From assembly GCA_002389055.1 (NCBI GenBank), contig DGNT01000043.1, positions 1-6,990 of the forward strand: DNA of 6,990 nucleotides, read 5' to 3'. Shown here in pieces: positions 6,746-6,990 of this stretch. Source of the stretch: Alcanivorax sp. UBA4485 (lineage in GTDB: Bacteria; Pseudomonadota; Gammaproteobacteria; Pseudomonadales; Alcanivoracaceae). How positions within the stretch are numbered: the stretch's first letter is position 1; every line of letters begins with the position of its first letter. The translations under genes were made by a program, and so were the position numbers. The notes beneath the pieces were generated by a model, which worked only from the letters and a program-made list of their open reading frames with translations, ran no database searches and was not told the origin of the DNA.

Positions 6746-6844
6746 TTAAAGCTCTACGCCGTCGTCGGCCACATCGTCGTCCAGTTCGTCGAGGCTTTCC
6801 AGCCACAGCTTCTCTTCCAGTTGGTCTTCCAGATATTCATCCAT
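6746..6844 (-). CDS. Small, highly acidic hypothetical protein (32 residues; 47 with an upstream start)
   Basis: The frame encodes a 32-residue peptide starting MDEYLEDQLEEKLWLESLD and ending DDGVEL. Fifteen of 32 residues are Asp or Glu and only one is Lys. Leu at 5, 9, 13, 18 and 21 with Trp14 suggests an amphipathic helix over residues 3-21, followed by an acidic tail (DDDVADD). The ATG at 6844 has GGAG 7 nt upstream (complement of 6852-6855). An in-frame ATG at 6889 would add MNTLKQAPVAEWRIP, but it has no Shine-Dalgarno and its extension uses AGA, a codon rare in high-GC genomes, so the shorter form is preferred. A candidate ECF-type promoter lies upstream. No signal peptide or membrane segment is seen. 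I do not recognise the family; roles such as a regulator-binding acidic peptide are possible but unsupported. Codon choice (CTG, GAC, GTG, GCC) agrees with the neighbouring genes. Confidence 0.6.
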   Translation of the reverse strand: MDEYLEDQLEEKLWLESLDELDDDVADDGVEL

Positions 6845-6911
6845 AGGGATTCTCCATTCGGCCACGGGGGCCTGTTTCAGTGTATTCATCGGTAAGGCTA
6901 GCGCAGCGTCC

Positions 6912-6936
6912 GTGACGGCTTGATGACAATCGTCAC
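6912..6936. repeat. Inverted repeats of TGAC/GTCA in the small-ORF leader
   Basis: GTGACG (6912-6917) pairs with CGTCAC (6931-6936) over a 13-nt loop. Inside it, TGAC (6924-6927) can instead pair with GTCA (6932-6935) over 4 nt. The two pairings exclude each other. They lie between the candidate promoter and the small ORF, so they may be either an operator-like site or alternative hairpins in the leader RNA. Confidence 0.4.
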
Positions 6937-6955
6937 TGCAAAAGGGCTACAGGGG

Positions 6956-6983
6956 ATTAGAACGGTGCCGGCGGGAAAGGTTC
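6956..6983 (-). promoter_or_regulatory. Candidate ECF sigma (RpoE/AlgU-type) promoter upstream of the small ORF
   Basis: On the minus strand GAACCT (complement of 6978-6983) and TCTAAT (complement of 6956-6961) are separated by exactly 16 bp. The RpoE/AlgU consensus is roughly GAACTT-N16/17-TCTGA, so the -35 matches 5 of 6 and the -10 differs only at the fourth position. GAACC/TCTAA variants are also common among ECF sigma autoregulated promoters. Transcription would begin near 6948, giving a leader of about 100 nt to the ATG at 6844. No good sigma-70 promoter competes in 6890-6990. Confidence 0.45.
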
Positions 6984-6990
6984 AGACAAA

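Noticed and set aside
6544..6895. Plus-strand frames of about 100 codons in the right-hand intergenic region
   Set aside because: No ribosome-binding site, no recognisable domain, and they run over the G-rich tract and antisense to the small acidic ORF, which has better start signals.
6936..6952. CTG-N11-CAG resembling a LexA (SOS) box near the candidate ECF promoter
   Set aside because: The LexA site needs CTGT-N8-ACAG over 16 bp; here the arms are one base too far apart, one arm lacks the fourth base, and the centre is not AT-rich alternating.

Overview
The window is GC-rich chromosomal DNA from a gammaproteobacterium. Gene content (a DUF1315/YeaC protein directly upstream of pepN, with NAD kinase next to them) and the high-GC codon choice suggest the Pseudomonadales/Oceanospirillales side of the class, for example an Alcanivorax- or Pseudomonas-like organism. 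This placement is an inference from gene content and family knowledge; no search was run.

All supported genes lie on the minus strand, so transcription runs from high to low coordinates. In that order they are: a very acidic 32-residue (or 47-residue) microprotein (6844 to 6746); a 455-residue coiled-coil protein with a Cys-rich C-terminus (6529 to 5162); a protein with two cyclic-nucleotide-binding-type domains and a rhodanese domain (5053 to 3980); NAD kinase nadK (3944 to 3054, GTG start); a YeaC/DUF1315 protein (2976 to 2695); and aminopeptidase N, pepN (2695 to 65). Gaps are 108, 35 and 77 nt between the coiled-coil, cNMP/rhodanese, nadK and yeaC genes. yeaC and pepN share one base in a TGATG junction. 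No convincing intrinsic terminator separates them, so nadK-yeaC-pepN, probably with the cNMP/rhodanese gene, may be one transcription unit.

Functionally the core is housekeeping: NADP supply (NadK), peptide turnover (PepN), and a sensor/sulfurtransferase-like protein that could respond to a small ligand. How these jobs connect is not visible in the sequence.

The least ordinary part is the right end, 6530-6990. It holds the acidic microprotein with its own good Shine-Dalgarno. Upstream is a candidate ECF/RpoE-type promoter (GAACCT-N16-TCTAAT), followed by a leader with clustered TGAC/GTCA inverted repeats. Just beyond the stop codon is a canonical G-quadruplex motif on the plus strand. No mobile element, CRISPR array, tRNA or rRNA was seen. 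Long plus-strand open frames mirror the four long genes in codon register and are explained by avoidance of TTA, CTA and TCA codons.
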